From NCBI RefSeq assembly GCF_018617875.1, contig NZ_JACSKZ010000001.1:930001-994000 (forward strand): a stretch of 64,000 nucleotides of DNA, given 5' to 3'. Origin of the DNA: Exiguobacterium algae. GTDB taxonomy: Bacteria > Bacillota > Bacilli > Exiguobacteriales > Exiguobacteriaceae. Shown here piece after piece: positions 24,088 through 32,255 of this stretch (position 1 is its first letter; each line of letters starts with the position of its first letter). A program made the position numbers and the translations under genes. The notes beneath the pieces were generated by a model. It was not told where the DNA came from. It saw nothing but the letters and a program-made list of their open reading frames with translations, and made no database searches.

Positions 24088-24120
24088 AAAAGGATGCCTT
24101 GTCAAAAAATCCAAGCATCC
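24088..24120 (-). terminator. Probable terminator of the glutamate-synthase-like gene
   Basis: Minus strand GGATGCTTGG-ATTTTTTGA-CAAGGCATCC (one bulge) followed by TTTTCG, about 75 bp after the stop at 24194. Confidence 0.5.
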
Positions 24121-24193
24121 CATTCCGTTGATTGATTATACCCGCGCATCTTTTCAAATATGTCGGCGTTATGTTGATTTGATTGGGTTTTCC

Positions 24194-25780
24194 TTACTCT
24201 TTTTTATATCTTAATAGCGCCTCGATTGCTGCCGTCTCCCCGTCCGGATATTTATACAGGACGTGCTCCGCCGACAGTTTCGTCGGCGAATCCACCCCGG
24301 CGGCGGCCGCCATGTTATACAATCCTTCCCGTAGCGAGATGATGTAGTTCGTCACCCGGAAACTTTTCTCGTCGACGACGAGGGCACGCTGTAGTTTCGC
24401 GTCGGTCGTCGCCACCCCGACCGGGCAGCGGTTCGTGTGGCAGACCTGGGCCTGGATGCACCCGACGTTGAACATGAGTCCCCGGGCGATGTTGACGAGG
24501 TCCGCCCCGAGCGCAAGGGCGATCGCAATCTTGTCCGCCGTGATCAGCTTGCCGGAAGCGAACAGCTTGACCCGGTCCCGGAGACCGTGCTCGACTAGGA
24601 GACGATGTACAAACGGAAGGGCCGCCTTGAGCGGCAGACCGACCGTGTCGGCGAGTTCGAGATAGGTCGCCCCCGTCCCGCCCTCGCTCCCGTCGATGGT
24701 AATAAAGTCAGGCACGCGGTTCGACGCCGCCATCTCGATGACGAGCGACTCGATGTCCTCGAGCTTTCCGACGACGAGTTTGATGCCGACCGGTTTGCCC
24801 CCGATCTCACGGAGCTGTTCGACGAAGGCGAGCATCTCATCATTCGTCTTGAACTGGGAAAAGCGGTTCGGGCTGTCAATCGTCTCCCCGGCCTTCACTT
24901 TCCGAATGCGGGCAATCTCGGGCGTGACTTTCGAGCCGTCAATATGTCCCCCACGCGTCTTCGCGCCTTGGGCGAGCTTCAGTTCAAAAGCACGCACTTG
25001 CGGGATCTCGCTCTTCTCTTTGAACGCCTCGACCGAGAACGAACCGTCCTCGTTTCGGACACCGAAGAGCGCCGGTCCAATCTGACAGATAATGTCGACG
25101 CCGCCTTTCAAATGATACTCAGAGAGCCCCCCTTCCCCCGTGTTCATCCACGTCCCTGTCGCCCGACCGAGTCCAATCGACAGGGCCGAGATCGCCCGTT
25201 CCCCGAGTGAGCCGAAACTCATCGCCGACTGTCCGATCAGTCCGCGTACCCGGAACGGCTCCCGGCATGTCCCTTCGCCGATGATGATTGCATCTTCTTC
25301 CCGCAAGAGATATGGCGAGACGTCCCGTTCGACGAGATGTTCTTTCCGTGTGAACAAGTTATTCTCATCGACCTCATACAGCCACGTCCGGACTTTGTTC
25401 CGGTTGTCGATCCGGAGCTCCTCCCGGTTCGTCGGGAAGAGGACGTTTTGCAGGTAAAAGCCTCCTTCCTCGAAATCACGCTCGGATCCGAACCCGATGA
25501 TGCGGGATTTATACTTCCCGGAAATGACGGCCGCCTCATAGTCGTTCCGCGAAAACGGCTTTGCTTCATTGTCGTTCAAAAATAAGTACTGCCGGAGTTC
25601 GGGACCGATCATCTCGAACACGTAGCGCATCTTCCCGAGAATCGGAAAGTTACGAAGGACGGCATGCTCCCGTTGATGCCGGTCACGCCGCCAGATATAG
25701 AAGACGAACAAGAGCGGGGTCGACATCATGATGACGAGAAGCACCAGCAAAATCGCGAGCATCGATGTGTTTAAGGCCAT
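24194..25780 (-). CDS. FMN-binding glutamate synthase family protein
   Basis: A 528-residue protein with a single N-terminal membrane helix (about 5-28) and the TIM-barrel FMN domain of the glutamate synthase large subunit. Visible are the KSRIIGFGSERDFEEG lead-in, GQSAMSFGSLGERAISAL, GEGGLSEYH, a DGSEGGTGATYLELADTVG phosphate/FMN segment and CIQAQVCHTNRCPVGV, the Cys-x5-Cys-x4-Cys ligand set of the 3Fe-4S cluster. It lacks the glutaminase domain. Such stand-alone proteins are common in Firmicutes and archaea; their reaction is not established. ATG 25780 follows GGAGGAGAAAAG. Confidence 0.85.
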   Translation of the reverse strand: MALNTSMLAILLVLLVIMMSTPLLFVFYIWRRDRHQREHAVLRNFPILGKMRYVFEMIGPELRQYLFLNDNEAKPFSRNDYEAAVISGKYKSRIIGFGSERDFEEGGFYLQNVLFPTNREELRIDNRNKVRTWLYEVDENNLFTRKEHLVERDVSPYLLREEDAIIIGEGTCREPFRVRGLIGQSAMSFGSLGERAISALSIGLGRATGTWMNTGEGGLSEYHLKGGVDIICQIGPALFGVRNEDGSFSVEAFKEKSEIPQVRAFELKLAQGAKTRGGHIDGSKVTPEIARIRKVKAGETIDSPNRFSQFKTNDEMLAFVEQLREIGGKPVGIKLVVGKLEDIESLVIEMAASNRVPDFITIDGSEGGTGATYLELADTVGLPLKAALPFVHRLLVEHGLRDRVKLFASGKLITADKIAIALALGADLVNIARGLMFNVGCIQAQVCHTNRCPVGVATTDAKLQRALVVDEKSFRVTNYIISLREGLYNMAAAAGVDSPTKLSAEHVLYKYPDGETAAIEALLRYKKE

Positions 25781-25805
25781 CTTTTCTCCTCCTTCATTCG
25801 AAATC

Positions 25806-25840
25806 AAAAACACCCCGTCCCCGATAAAGGGAACAGGGTG
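25806..25840 (-). terminator. Terminator of the DUF6075 gene
   Basis: Minus strand CACCCTGTTCCC with GGGGACGGGGTG (one bulge) followed by TTTTTG, lying between the DUF6075 stop and the next gene's ribosome site. Confidence 0.7.
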
Positions 25841-25843
25841 CCG

Positions 25844-26230
25844 TCAAGCGTTCGGGATGGTCACTCCGTCAAACTGTTCGTTCCGGCAAAGCGTGATGGC
25901 TTGCATCGCAAGCTTATAATCCTCTGTCGAAAGGGAAATCAGCTCGGTCGGGAGGACCCACTCTTTATGGTTATATAGATGAATCACGAGTTTCGCGAGG
26001 ACGAACTCCTGTTTCGTAAATGTATTCTCATCGATAATCGTCGATGTGCGAATCTTTCCTGCTTCCAGATCCATGTAAGGGAGCAAATGGTCCCGTACAT
26101 GTTCGTTTCCGGCGATGACGTAGAGCGCAGCAAAATATTCCCGTCCGGTGTTTCCGGGATCCGTGAGCCGTTGCGCCAACCGTTTGAACTCGTTGTAATG
26201 GTCGGTAGACAAAAAATCGATATGGTTCAT
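25844..26230 (-). CDS. DUF6075 family protein
   Basis: A 128-residue soluble protein, MNHIDFLSTDHYNEFKRLAQR...YFAALYVIAGNEHVRDHL...FVLAKLVIHLYNH. The FLS-x2-H-x2-F start and the LAKLxIHLYN segment fit DUF6075, a family of unknown function common in Bacilli. ATG 26230 is set by GAGAGGTG; the frame upstream has no ribosome site. It follows the RpiR-type regulator gene in the same direction with about 80 bp between, and may be read through from it. Confidence 0.7.
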   Translation of the reverse strand: MNHIDFLSTDHYNEFKRLAQRLTDPGNTGREYFAALYVIAGNEHVRDHLLPYMDLEAGKIRTSTIIDENTFTKQEFVLAKLVIHLYNHKEWVLPTELISLSTEDYKLAMQAITLCRNEQFDGVTIPNA

Positions 26231-26312
26231 CGGTACACCTCTCTCTATAGGCCTCGCGCTACTCTCAAGGTTTATAATTTCCACCTTTTGACGGAACCTA
26301 ACCCTCTTTTCG

Positions 26313-27161
26313 TCAGATTCGACGCATCGAGATCGCCTCACGCATTTGTTGAAGGGACGTCCGTGCCGCCTCCCCGCGACGCATCATGACGACCGTGAAC
26401 AAGGCGTCGATCAGACTGAGCTCCGCGATCCGCGAGGCGAGCGCCTCCGATCGGAAAGCCGTCTCTTGCGATACCGTATATAAGGAAACGTCGGCGAGCT
26501 TCGAGAGCGGCGACTTCGCATAGTTCGTGATCGCCACCGTCGGAATCCCCCGCTCTTTGAGCAGCTTGGCGATGTCGAGCGTCTCTTTCGTCGCTCCTGA
26601 GTGCGAGATGAGGACCGCGACATCTTCTGTCGTCAGTTGTGACGCCGACATGAGCTGCATGTGCGACTCGAGGTTCGCCGTGACGAAGAGACCGCTCCGG
26701 ACGAATTTGTGGTAGGCGTCCAAGGCGACGACGGCCGACCCGCCGTTTCCGAAAAATTCGATGCGGCGCGCCGAAAGCATCAGCTCAGTCGTCCGCTCGA
26801 GTGCCTCACCGTCCAGGATTTGCCGGGTCGACTCGATCGTTTTCCCGTTCGTCGCAAAAATCTTCTCGGCGATCTCGAGTACCGTGTCCTCCGGCGTAAT
26901 GTCTTCATGGATGTCCTGTAGCGGTGCGACGATATCCGAGGCGAGCGCGATTTTCAGCGCCTGATATCCTTTAAAGCCGACACGCTGGCAAAAACGGAAT
27001 ACGGTCGACTCGGCGACGTCGAGGTCGTCGGCGACCTGGTTGATCGTATGGTGAATGATTTGTTCCGGTTGTTTCAAAATATAATCGGCAATGCGTTGTT
27101 CCTTTTTACTCAGTGTCGAATAGGCGCCGCGGATGCGGGCCGTCCCGTTCATCGTCTCCAT
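26313..27161 (-). CDS. MurR/RpiR-family transcriptional regulator, probable gluconate repressor
   Basis: A 282-residue regulator: N-terminal RpiR helix-turn-helix domain (about 8-80, LSKKEQRIADYIL...NQVADDLDVAESTVFRFCQRVGFKGYQ) and a C-terminal SIS sugar-phosphate-binding domain (about 125-255; FFGNGGSAVVALDAYHKF, ISHSGATKETLDIA). Ligands of the family are phosphorylated sugars or sugar acids. Its own promoter and that of the gluconate operon at 29.8 kb share the motif GAAAAAAATTC, so it probably represses both and responds to a gluconate-pathway phosphate. Start ATG 27161 follows AAAGGGTG. Confidence 0.88.
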   Translation of the reverse strand: METMNGTARIRGAYSTLSKKEQRIADYILKQPEQIIHHTINQVADDLDVAESTVFRFCQRVGFKGYQALKIALASDIVAPLQDIHEDITPEDTVLEIAEKIFATNGKTIESTRQILDGEALERTTELMLSARRIEFFGNGGSAVVALDAYHKFVRSGLFVTANLESHMQLMSASQLTTEDVAVLISHSGATKETLDIAKLLKERGIPTVAITNYAKSPLSKLADVSLYTVSQETAFRSEALASRIAELSLIDALFTVVMMRRGEAARTSLQQMREAISMRRI

Positions 27162-27187
27162 TTTGGAATCACCCTTTCTCTCCTTTT

Positions 27188-27217
27188 ACGATACCGTTTC
27201 GAAAAAAATTCCGCAAT
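27188..27217 (-). promoter_or_regulatory. Promoter of the RpiR-type gene with operator in its spacer
   Basis: Minus strand TTGCGG (27216-27211), 17-bp spacer, TATCGT (27193-27188). The plus-strand sequence GAAAAAAATTCCGCAAT (27201-27217) fills the spacer and -35; it matches the gluconate-operon copy at 29824-29840 in 16 of 17 bases. Autoregulation is inferred. Confidence 0.65.
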
Positions 27218-27332
27218 GTGCGACCTGCAGAAACCATTGACCCGCCTTGAAAAAATGAGGATTCGACAATTTTGTGAATGTGCTACGCTAGGAAAGCATT
27301 TTTGAATTTGTTCACTCATTGTACTATTTGAA

Positions 27333-29777
27333 TTGAAAGGACTGTTATCCATCGAACATCACCTCAGTAGCTCCTATAACATCACACTCGTCATTCTGTC
27401 CGTCGCGGTAGCCATCTTCTCCGCAACGATTTCGCTCGATATAAGCAGTCGTTTAAAATATGCCAAACACGCCTCACGCCTCCGTTGGGTGAGCGCCGGC
27501 GCGTTCAGTCTCGGACTCGGGATTTGGGCGATGCATTTCATCGGCATGCTGGCGTTTCATCTTCATGTCGACGTCTCCTATCATCTCGGCATCGTGTTCG
27601 TCTCGATCGTTCCGGCCGTCATCTCGTCTGCTCTCGCCTTCTGGATGATCAGTCACCCGACAACTCGCCCGCATCAGCTCGTCATCGGTGCGGTCTTCAT
27701 CAGTCTCGGGATCGTCTCGATGCATTATATCGGGATGGAGGCGATGCAGATGGACGCGGTGCTTTCGTATGACCCGGTCATGTGGACGGCTTCCGTTGTC
27801 GTGGCATTCGCCGCCTCGCTGGTCGGTCTCTATATCCTGTTCTATTTGCCGAACATCCCGCGCTTCCACTGGCGCCGTGTCGTCTGCTCGGTTTTGATCG
27901 GTTTGGCCGTCTCGGGCATGCACTATATCGGGATGAGTGCCGCCCGCTTCACCCCGCTTGACGCGCCGGCCGCTTCGAACAGCGGCTACTCGGTCGACAG
28001 CACCCTGCTCGCCTATGTCATCGCCGCAAGCGTCATGACGCTGTTTTTGCTTCTTTACATTTCGATTCGGACCGCGACACAAATCGAGGTGCAGTCCGAA
28101 GCGTTCGAACTCAAATTTGAATCGGTCATCGAATCCGCCTCTGACGCGATCATCGTCGCCGACCAGGACCGCCGCATCATCCAGTGGAACCATGGCGCCG
28201 AGCAACTATTCGGCTACCCGTCTGAAGAGATGATTGGGGCCTCCATCGTCACGATTATCCCGGAACGGTTTCGGGAAGCGCACGAACGGGGGATGGCCCG
28301 CTACAAGGAAACGAAAGAAAAACGTGTCATCGGTCAGACGGTCGAGCTGATCGGCCTTCAAAAAGACGGATCGGAGATCCCAATCGAGATGTCGCTCGGC
28401 ACATGGGAGACCGATCAAGGTGTCTTCTTCAGCAGCATCATCCGGGACATCAGTGAACGGAAACGGATCGAGGCGCAAATCAACGACCTCGTCTATTTGG
28501 ACCCGCTCACCGGACTCCCGAACCGTCGCCTCTTCAGTGACCGGCTCGATGCCCTGCTCGGACAAGCTCAAAAAGAACCGTTCGCTCTCTTTTATATCGA
28601 TTTGGACAACTTTAAAGTGATCAACGACCGTTTCGGTCACTCGATCGGTGATCAGTTCTTAAAACAAGTGACATCCCGGATCCAATCGGTGATTCAAAAG
28701 ACGGACACGCTCGCCCGGCTCGGAGGAGACGAATTCATCCTCCTCGCTCCAAAGACGGGCAGCAGCCTCGCCGCCCACCGTGCCAAGGCGTTGCTTGATG
28801 TCCTGCTCCCGTCCTTTACGTTGGAACAAGATGAAGTATTCACCGGGGCATCGATCGGCATCAGTCTCTATCCGTCAGACGGAGAGTCAGCGGAAGAGCT
28901 GATCAAAAACGCCGACATCGCCATGTACCGGGCGAAGGCCGACGGCAAGAACGGCTATCAGTTCTTCACGGATGAACTGAACGCGTCCGTTTCGAGACGG
29001 TCAAACTTGTCGATGGCGCTCCGGAAAGGAATCGACCGCGGAGAATTCACCGTCCATTACCAGCCACAGATCAGTCTCGACTCCGAGACGGTCATCGGCG
29101 TCGAGGCACTCGTCAGATGGACGCACCCCGAGTACGGCTTCATCTCCCCCGGGGAATTCATCCCAATCGCAGAAGAGACCGGAAGCATCCATCGCCTCGG
29201 CGAGTTTGTCCTGAACGAGGCCTGTCGCCAGACGAAGGCGTGGCAGGATGCGGGCATCGATCCGTTCCGCGTCGCCGTCAACATCTCGGCTGTCCAGTTC
29301 GCACAAAAGGATTTATCCGACGTCGTCGCCCGGGCACTCGACATGTCCGGACTCGAGCCGCAGTACCTGGAGCTCGAGCTGACCGAGAGCGTCATCCAGA
29401 GCGCCGACCGGGCCATCGAGACGATGAATGAACTCGTCGCCCTCGGGATCCACTTATCGATTGACGACTTCGGTACGGGCTATTCGTCGCTCAGCTACCT
29501 GAAACTCTTCCCGATCGATACGCTGAAGATTGACCAACACTTCACGAAAAACATCGAGAACGATTTGAAAGACGCCGCGCTCGTCAAAACCATCATCCGG
29601 ATGGCGCACGAGCTCGGATTGAACGTCATCGCCGAAGGTGTTGAGACGGAGCAGCAAGTCGCCTTCCTGAAAGCCGAATCATGCAATCAGGCACAAGGGT
29701 ATTACTACAACCGTCCGCTCCCGGCAGACGAAATCGAACGATTTTTCCGCACACACCGTCAAACGATTCAAGGCTGA
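27333..29777 (+). CDS. MHYT-PAS-GGDEF-EAL membrane sensor for cyclic-di-GMP
   Basis: About 814 residues. Seven-helix MHYT sensor (about 10-240) with three MHxIGM-type motifs (AMHFIGMLAFH, MHYIGMEAM, MHYIGMSAAR), thought to bind metal or sense gases; PAS domain (about 250-365, SASDAIIVADQDRRIIQWN); GGDEF domain with intact RLGGDEF; EAL domain with GVEALVRW, DDFGTGYSSLSYLK and AEGVE. Both synthase and phosphodiesterase motifs look intact, so net activity cannot be told. The start is uncertain: TTG 27333 has no ribosome site upstream, while GAAAGGA inside it is well placed for a start near codon 7. A terminator follows. Neighbouring gluconate genes have no evident link. Confidence 0.88.
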   Translation: MKGLLSIEHHLSSSYNITLVILSVAVAIFSATISLDISSRLKYAKHASRLRWVSAGAFSLGLGIWAMHFIGMLAFHLHVDVSYHLGIVFVSIVPAVISSALAFWMISHPTTRPHQLVIGAVFISLGIVSMHYIGMEAMQMDAVLSYDPVMWTASVVVAFAASLVGLYILFYLPNIPRFHWRRVVCSVLIGLAVSGMHYIGMSAARFTPLDAPAASNSGYSVDSTLLAYVIAASVMTLFLLLYISIRTATQIEVQSEAFELKFESVIESASDAIIVADQDRRIIQWNHGAEQLFGYPSEEMIGASIVTIIPERFREAHERGMARYKETKEKRVIGQTVELIGLQKDGSEIPIEMSLGTWETDQGVFFSSIIRDISERKRIEAQINDLVYLDPLTGLPNRRLFSDRLDALLGQAQKEPFALFYIDLDNFKVINDRFGHSIGDQFLKQVTSRIQSVIQKTDTLARLGGDEFILLAPKTGSSLAAHRAKALLDVLLPSFTLEQDEVFTGASIGISLYPSDGESAEELIKNADIAMYRAKADGKNGYQFFTDELNASVSRRSNLSMALRKGIDRGEFTVHYQPQISLDSETVIGVEALVRWTHPEYGFISPGEFIPIAEETGSIHRLGEFVLNEACRQTKAWQDAGIDPFRVAVNISAVQFAQKDLSDVVARALDMSGLEPQYLELELTESVIQSADRAIETMNELVALGIHLSIDDFGTGYSSLSYLKLFPIDTLKIDQHFTKNIENDLKDAALVKTIIRMAHELGLNVIAEGVETEQQVAFLKAESCNQAQGYYYNRPLPADEIERFFRTHRQTIQG

Positions 29778-29782
29778 TGACC

Positions 29783-29811
29783 CCCGACCTTCTTCATGGA
29801 GGTCGGGTTTT
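29783..29811 (+). terminator. Terminator after the GGDEF-EAL gene
   Basis: CCCGACCT, 9-base loop, AGGTCGGG, then TTTTC. Confidence 0.75.
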
Positions 29812-29823
29812 CATATAGAAAAA

Positions 29824-29896
29824 GAAAAAAATTCCGTAATTAAACTTGAAAATCGAAATTATTTTGATATGATGATGGAGAGACGGAAAAAAATTC
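29824..29896 (+). promoter_or_regulatory. Gluconate operon promoter flanked by two RpiR-type operators
   Basis: Promoter TTGAAA (29846-29851), 16-bp spacer, TATGAT (29868-29873). GAAAAAAATTCCGTAAT (29824-29840) lies just upstream of the -35, and a second GAAAAAAATTC (29886-29896) lies just downstream of the start point. The same 11-mer occurs in the rpiR-type promoter at 27201. The two copies flanking the promoter suggest repression, perhaps with looping. Confidence 0.7.
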
Positions 29897-29914
29897 TTTT
29901 TCAGAGGTGAAAAA

Positions 29915-30796
29915 ATGGAAATCGGTTTGATTGGATTAGGAAAGATGGGTTACAACTTGGCGCTCAATTTGAGCGACCACGGGCATACCGTCATCGGGAC
30001 GGACGTCGGGGACGTCACGTCGGAGGCGTTCACCATCGTGTCGTCGATCGAGGACGTCATTGACCAGTTGTCCACACCACGCGTCATCTGGTCGATGGTC
30101 CCGGCAGGAGAGGTCACAGAGCAGGTGCTCGCCGAGCTGTATGACCGACTCGAACCTGGTGACATCGTCATCGACGGCGGGAACTCGAATTACAAGCTGT
30201 CTGTCGCTCGGGCGGAACAGTTCGCCGAGAAAGACATCAAATTCTTCGACTGCGGCACGAGTGGCGGAACGGACGGTGCCCGAAATGGCGCCTGCACGAT
30301 GATTGGCGGGGACAAGGAGGCATGGCCGACCATTGAGCCAATCTTCAAGGACTTGTCGGTCGAAAAAGGCTACTTGTACACAGGACCTGCCGGTAGCGGT
30401 CATTTCCTGAAGATGATTCATAACGGCATCGAGTATGGCATGATGCAGGCAATCGCCGAAGGGTTCGACATCTTGGAGAAGAGCCCGTTCGACTACGACT
30501 ACGAACAAGTCGCCCGCGTCTGGAACAACGGCTCGGTCATCCGCTCGTGGCTCATGGAGTTGACGGAGAGCGCCTTCCAAAAAGATGCCAAGCTCGATGA
30601 CATCCGTGGCGTCATGCACTCGTCCGGCGAAGGCAAATGGACAATCGAGACGGCACTCGACCTGCAGGCAGCGGCACCGGTCATCGCCTTGTCGCTCATG
30701 ATGCGCTACCGGTCGCTCGAGGAGGACACGTTCTCCGGCAAGGTCGTCGCCGCGCTCCGTAACGAGTTCGGGGGCCATGCCGTCGTCAAGAAGTAA
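29915..30796 (+). CDS. 6-phosphogluconate dehydrogenase of the gluconate operon
   Basis: A 293-residue short-type decarboxylating 6-phosphogluconate dehydrogenase: IGLGKMGYNLALNL, MVPAGEVTEQVL, VIDGGNSNYK, GTSGGTDGARNGACTMIGGD, GHFLKMIHNGIEYGMMQAIAEG. It oxidises and decarboxylates 6-phosphogluconate to ribulose-5-phosphate. As in its paralogue at 20735, an acidic residue after strand two (GTDVGD) points to NAD preference (inference). AGAGGTG precedes the ATG. It is first in an operon with a gluconate permease and gluconokinase, giving a complete uptake-phosphorylation-oxidation route. Confidence 0.92.
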   Translation: MEIGLIGLGKMGYNLALNLSDHGHTVIGTDVGDVTSEAFTIVSSIEDVIDQLSTPRVIWSMVPAGEVTEQVLAELYDRLEPGDIVIDGGNSNYKLSVARAEQFAEKDIKFFDCGTSGGTDGARNGACTMIGGDKEAWPTIEPIFKDLSVEKGYLYTGPAGSGHFLKMIHNGIEYGMMQAIAEGFDILEKSPFDYDYEQVARVWNNGSVIRSWLMELTESAFQKDAKLDDIRGVMHSSGEGKWTIETALDLQAAAPVIALSLMMRYRSLEEDTFSGKVVAALRNEFGGHAVVKK

Positions 30797-30895
30797 ACAG
30801 GATTTTAGAATGGGGAAAGGAAAGGGTCAGGGGCTGGCCTTTTCCTTTATGAAAAGCTGTAAACGGTTACAACACATTCAAAGGGGGAACTACAT

Positions 30896-32239
30896 ATGTC
30901 TGGCTCTACATTGATTTTAATCGCCTTAGCAGGCATTTTTGCACTTTTATTCTTAGTTATCCGCACGAAATTACACGCATTCGTTTCACTCCTGCTCGTC
31001 AGTCTTCTCGTCGGAGTCGCGGCAGGCATGCCACTCGGGGACGTCATCGGCTCCATCCAAAACGGGATGGGCGGCACGCTCGGCTTCGTCGCCGTCGTCG
31101 TCGGTCTCGGCGCCATGTTCGGGAAGATGCTTGAAGTATCAGGCGGTGCCGAACGACTCGCCCAGACACTCGTGAACAAGTTCGGTGAAGACAAAGCGCA
31201 ATGGGCGCTCGGGATCACCGGATTCATCGTCGCCGTCCCGGTCTTCTTCGATGTCGGCTTCATCATTTTGGTACCGATCGTCTACGGACTTGCTAAAAAG
31301 ACAGGTCGCTCGCTTCTTTACTATGGTATTCCGCTCCTCGCCGGTCTCGCGGTCACACACAGCTTCATCCCACCGACACCGGGTCCGATTGCCGTCGCCA
31401 ACTTGATTGGTGCCGACCTCGGTTGGGTTATCTTGTTCGGTGCGCTCGCCGGGCTCCCAGCCATGATTTTAGCCGGACCGGTTTTCGGGAAGTATATCGC
31501 TAAGAAGATTCATGTCACGATTCCGGACTATATGGAGTTCGAACCGTTGGATGACTCAAAAGAATTGCCGAGATTCAAATTGATCGTCTCGCTCATCTCA
31601 ATCCCGCTCGTCCTGATTCTCGCGAACACGTTATCTGCGGTATTGTTAGAAGAAGGAAACACAGTCCGTTCGATCCTGACGTTCCTCGGACACCCGTTCG
31701 TCGCCTTGACGATTGCGACGCTCCTGACGTTCATCTTCCTCGGGACACGCCGTGGTTATTCACGCAACGAAGTACAGGAGATCGCGACGAAAGCACTCGA
31801 ACCGGCCGGGATCATCATTCTCGTCACGGGTGCCGGCGGCGTGTTCAAGCAAGTGTTGATCGACTCAGGCGTCGGCGAAGTGCTCGGGAACATGATGGCC
31901 GACTCTCCGCTCCCAGCCATCGTCCTCGCCTTCTTGATTGCGACCGTCGTCCGTGTCGCCCAAGGGTCGGCGACCGTCTCGATGGTCACAGCGGCTGGAC
32001 TCATCACGCCGCTACTTGAAATTCAAAACATCACAGGGGCTGCACTCGGCTTGATCGTCATCGCCATCGCGTCTGGTGCGACCGTGCTCTCGCACGTGAA
32101 CGACTCAGGATTCTGGCTCGTCAACCGCTACTTCGGGCTCGATGTGAAAGATACGCTCAAATCATGGACGATCATGGAGACCATCATCGGACTCACCGGC
32201 TTCGCGGTCGTGTTCTTGATCAGTTTGTTCATTATCTAA
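30896..32239 (+). CDS. gntP: Gluconate permease, GntP family
   Basis: A 447-residue proton symporter with about 12-14 membrane helices. Family segments: FVSLLLVSLLVGVAAGMPLGDVI, GFVAVVVGLGAMFGKMLEVSGGAERLA, PVFFDVGFIILVPIVYGLAKK, HSFIPPTPGPIAVANLIGADLG and the C-terminal VRVAQGSATVSMVTAAGLITPL and LSHVNDSGFWLVNRYFGLDV. It imports gluconate or a related sugar acid across the cytoplasmic membrane. The gene follows the dehydrogenase by about 100 bp and precedes the kinase by 16 bp. Confidence 0.93.
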   Translation: MSGSTLILIALAGIFALLFLVIRTKLHAFVSLLLVSLLVGVAAGMPLGDVIGSIQNGMGGTLGFVAVVVGLGAMFGKMLEVSGGAERLAQTLVNKFGEDKAQWALGITGFIVAVPVFFDVGFIILVPIVYGLAKKTGRSLLYYGIPLLAGLAVTHSFIPPTPGPIAVANLIGADLGWVILFGALAGLPAMILAGPVFGKYIAKKIHVTIPDYMEFEPLDDSKELPRFKLIVSLISIPLVLILANTLSAVLLEEGNTVRSILTFLGHPFVALTIATLLTFIFLGTRRGYSRNEVQEIATKALEPAGIIILVTGAGGVFKQVLIDSGVGEVLGNMMADSPLPAIVLAFLIATVVRVAQGSATVSMVTAAGLITPLLEIQNITGAALGLIVIAIASGATVLSHVNDSGFWLVNRYFGLDVKDTLKSWTIMETIIGLTGFAVVFLISLFII

Positions 32240-32255
32240 GTTAGGAAGTGACTGC

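Noticed and set aside
27474-28205. A 243-codon minus-strand ORF opposite the MHYT domain
   Set aside because: Asp/Arg/His-rich shadow of the membrane sensor; no start context.
29936-30778. A 280-codon minus-strand ORF opposite the gluconate-operon dehydrogenase
   Set aside because: Antisense shadow of a clear enzyme gene; no ribosome site and low-complexity acidic/basic composition.
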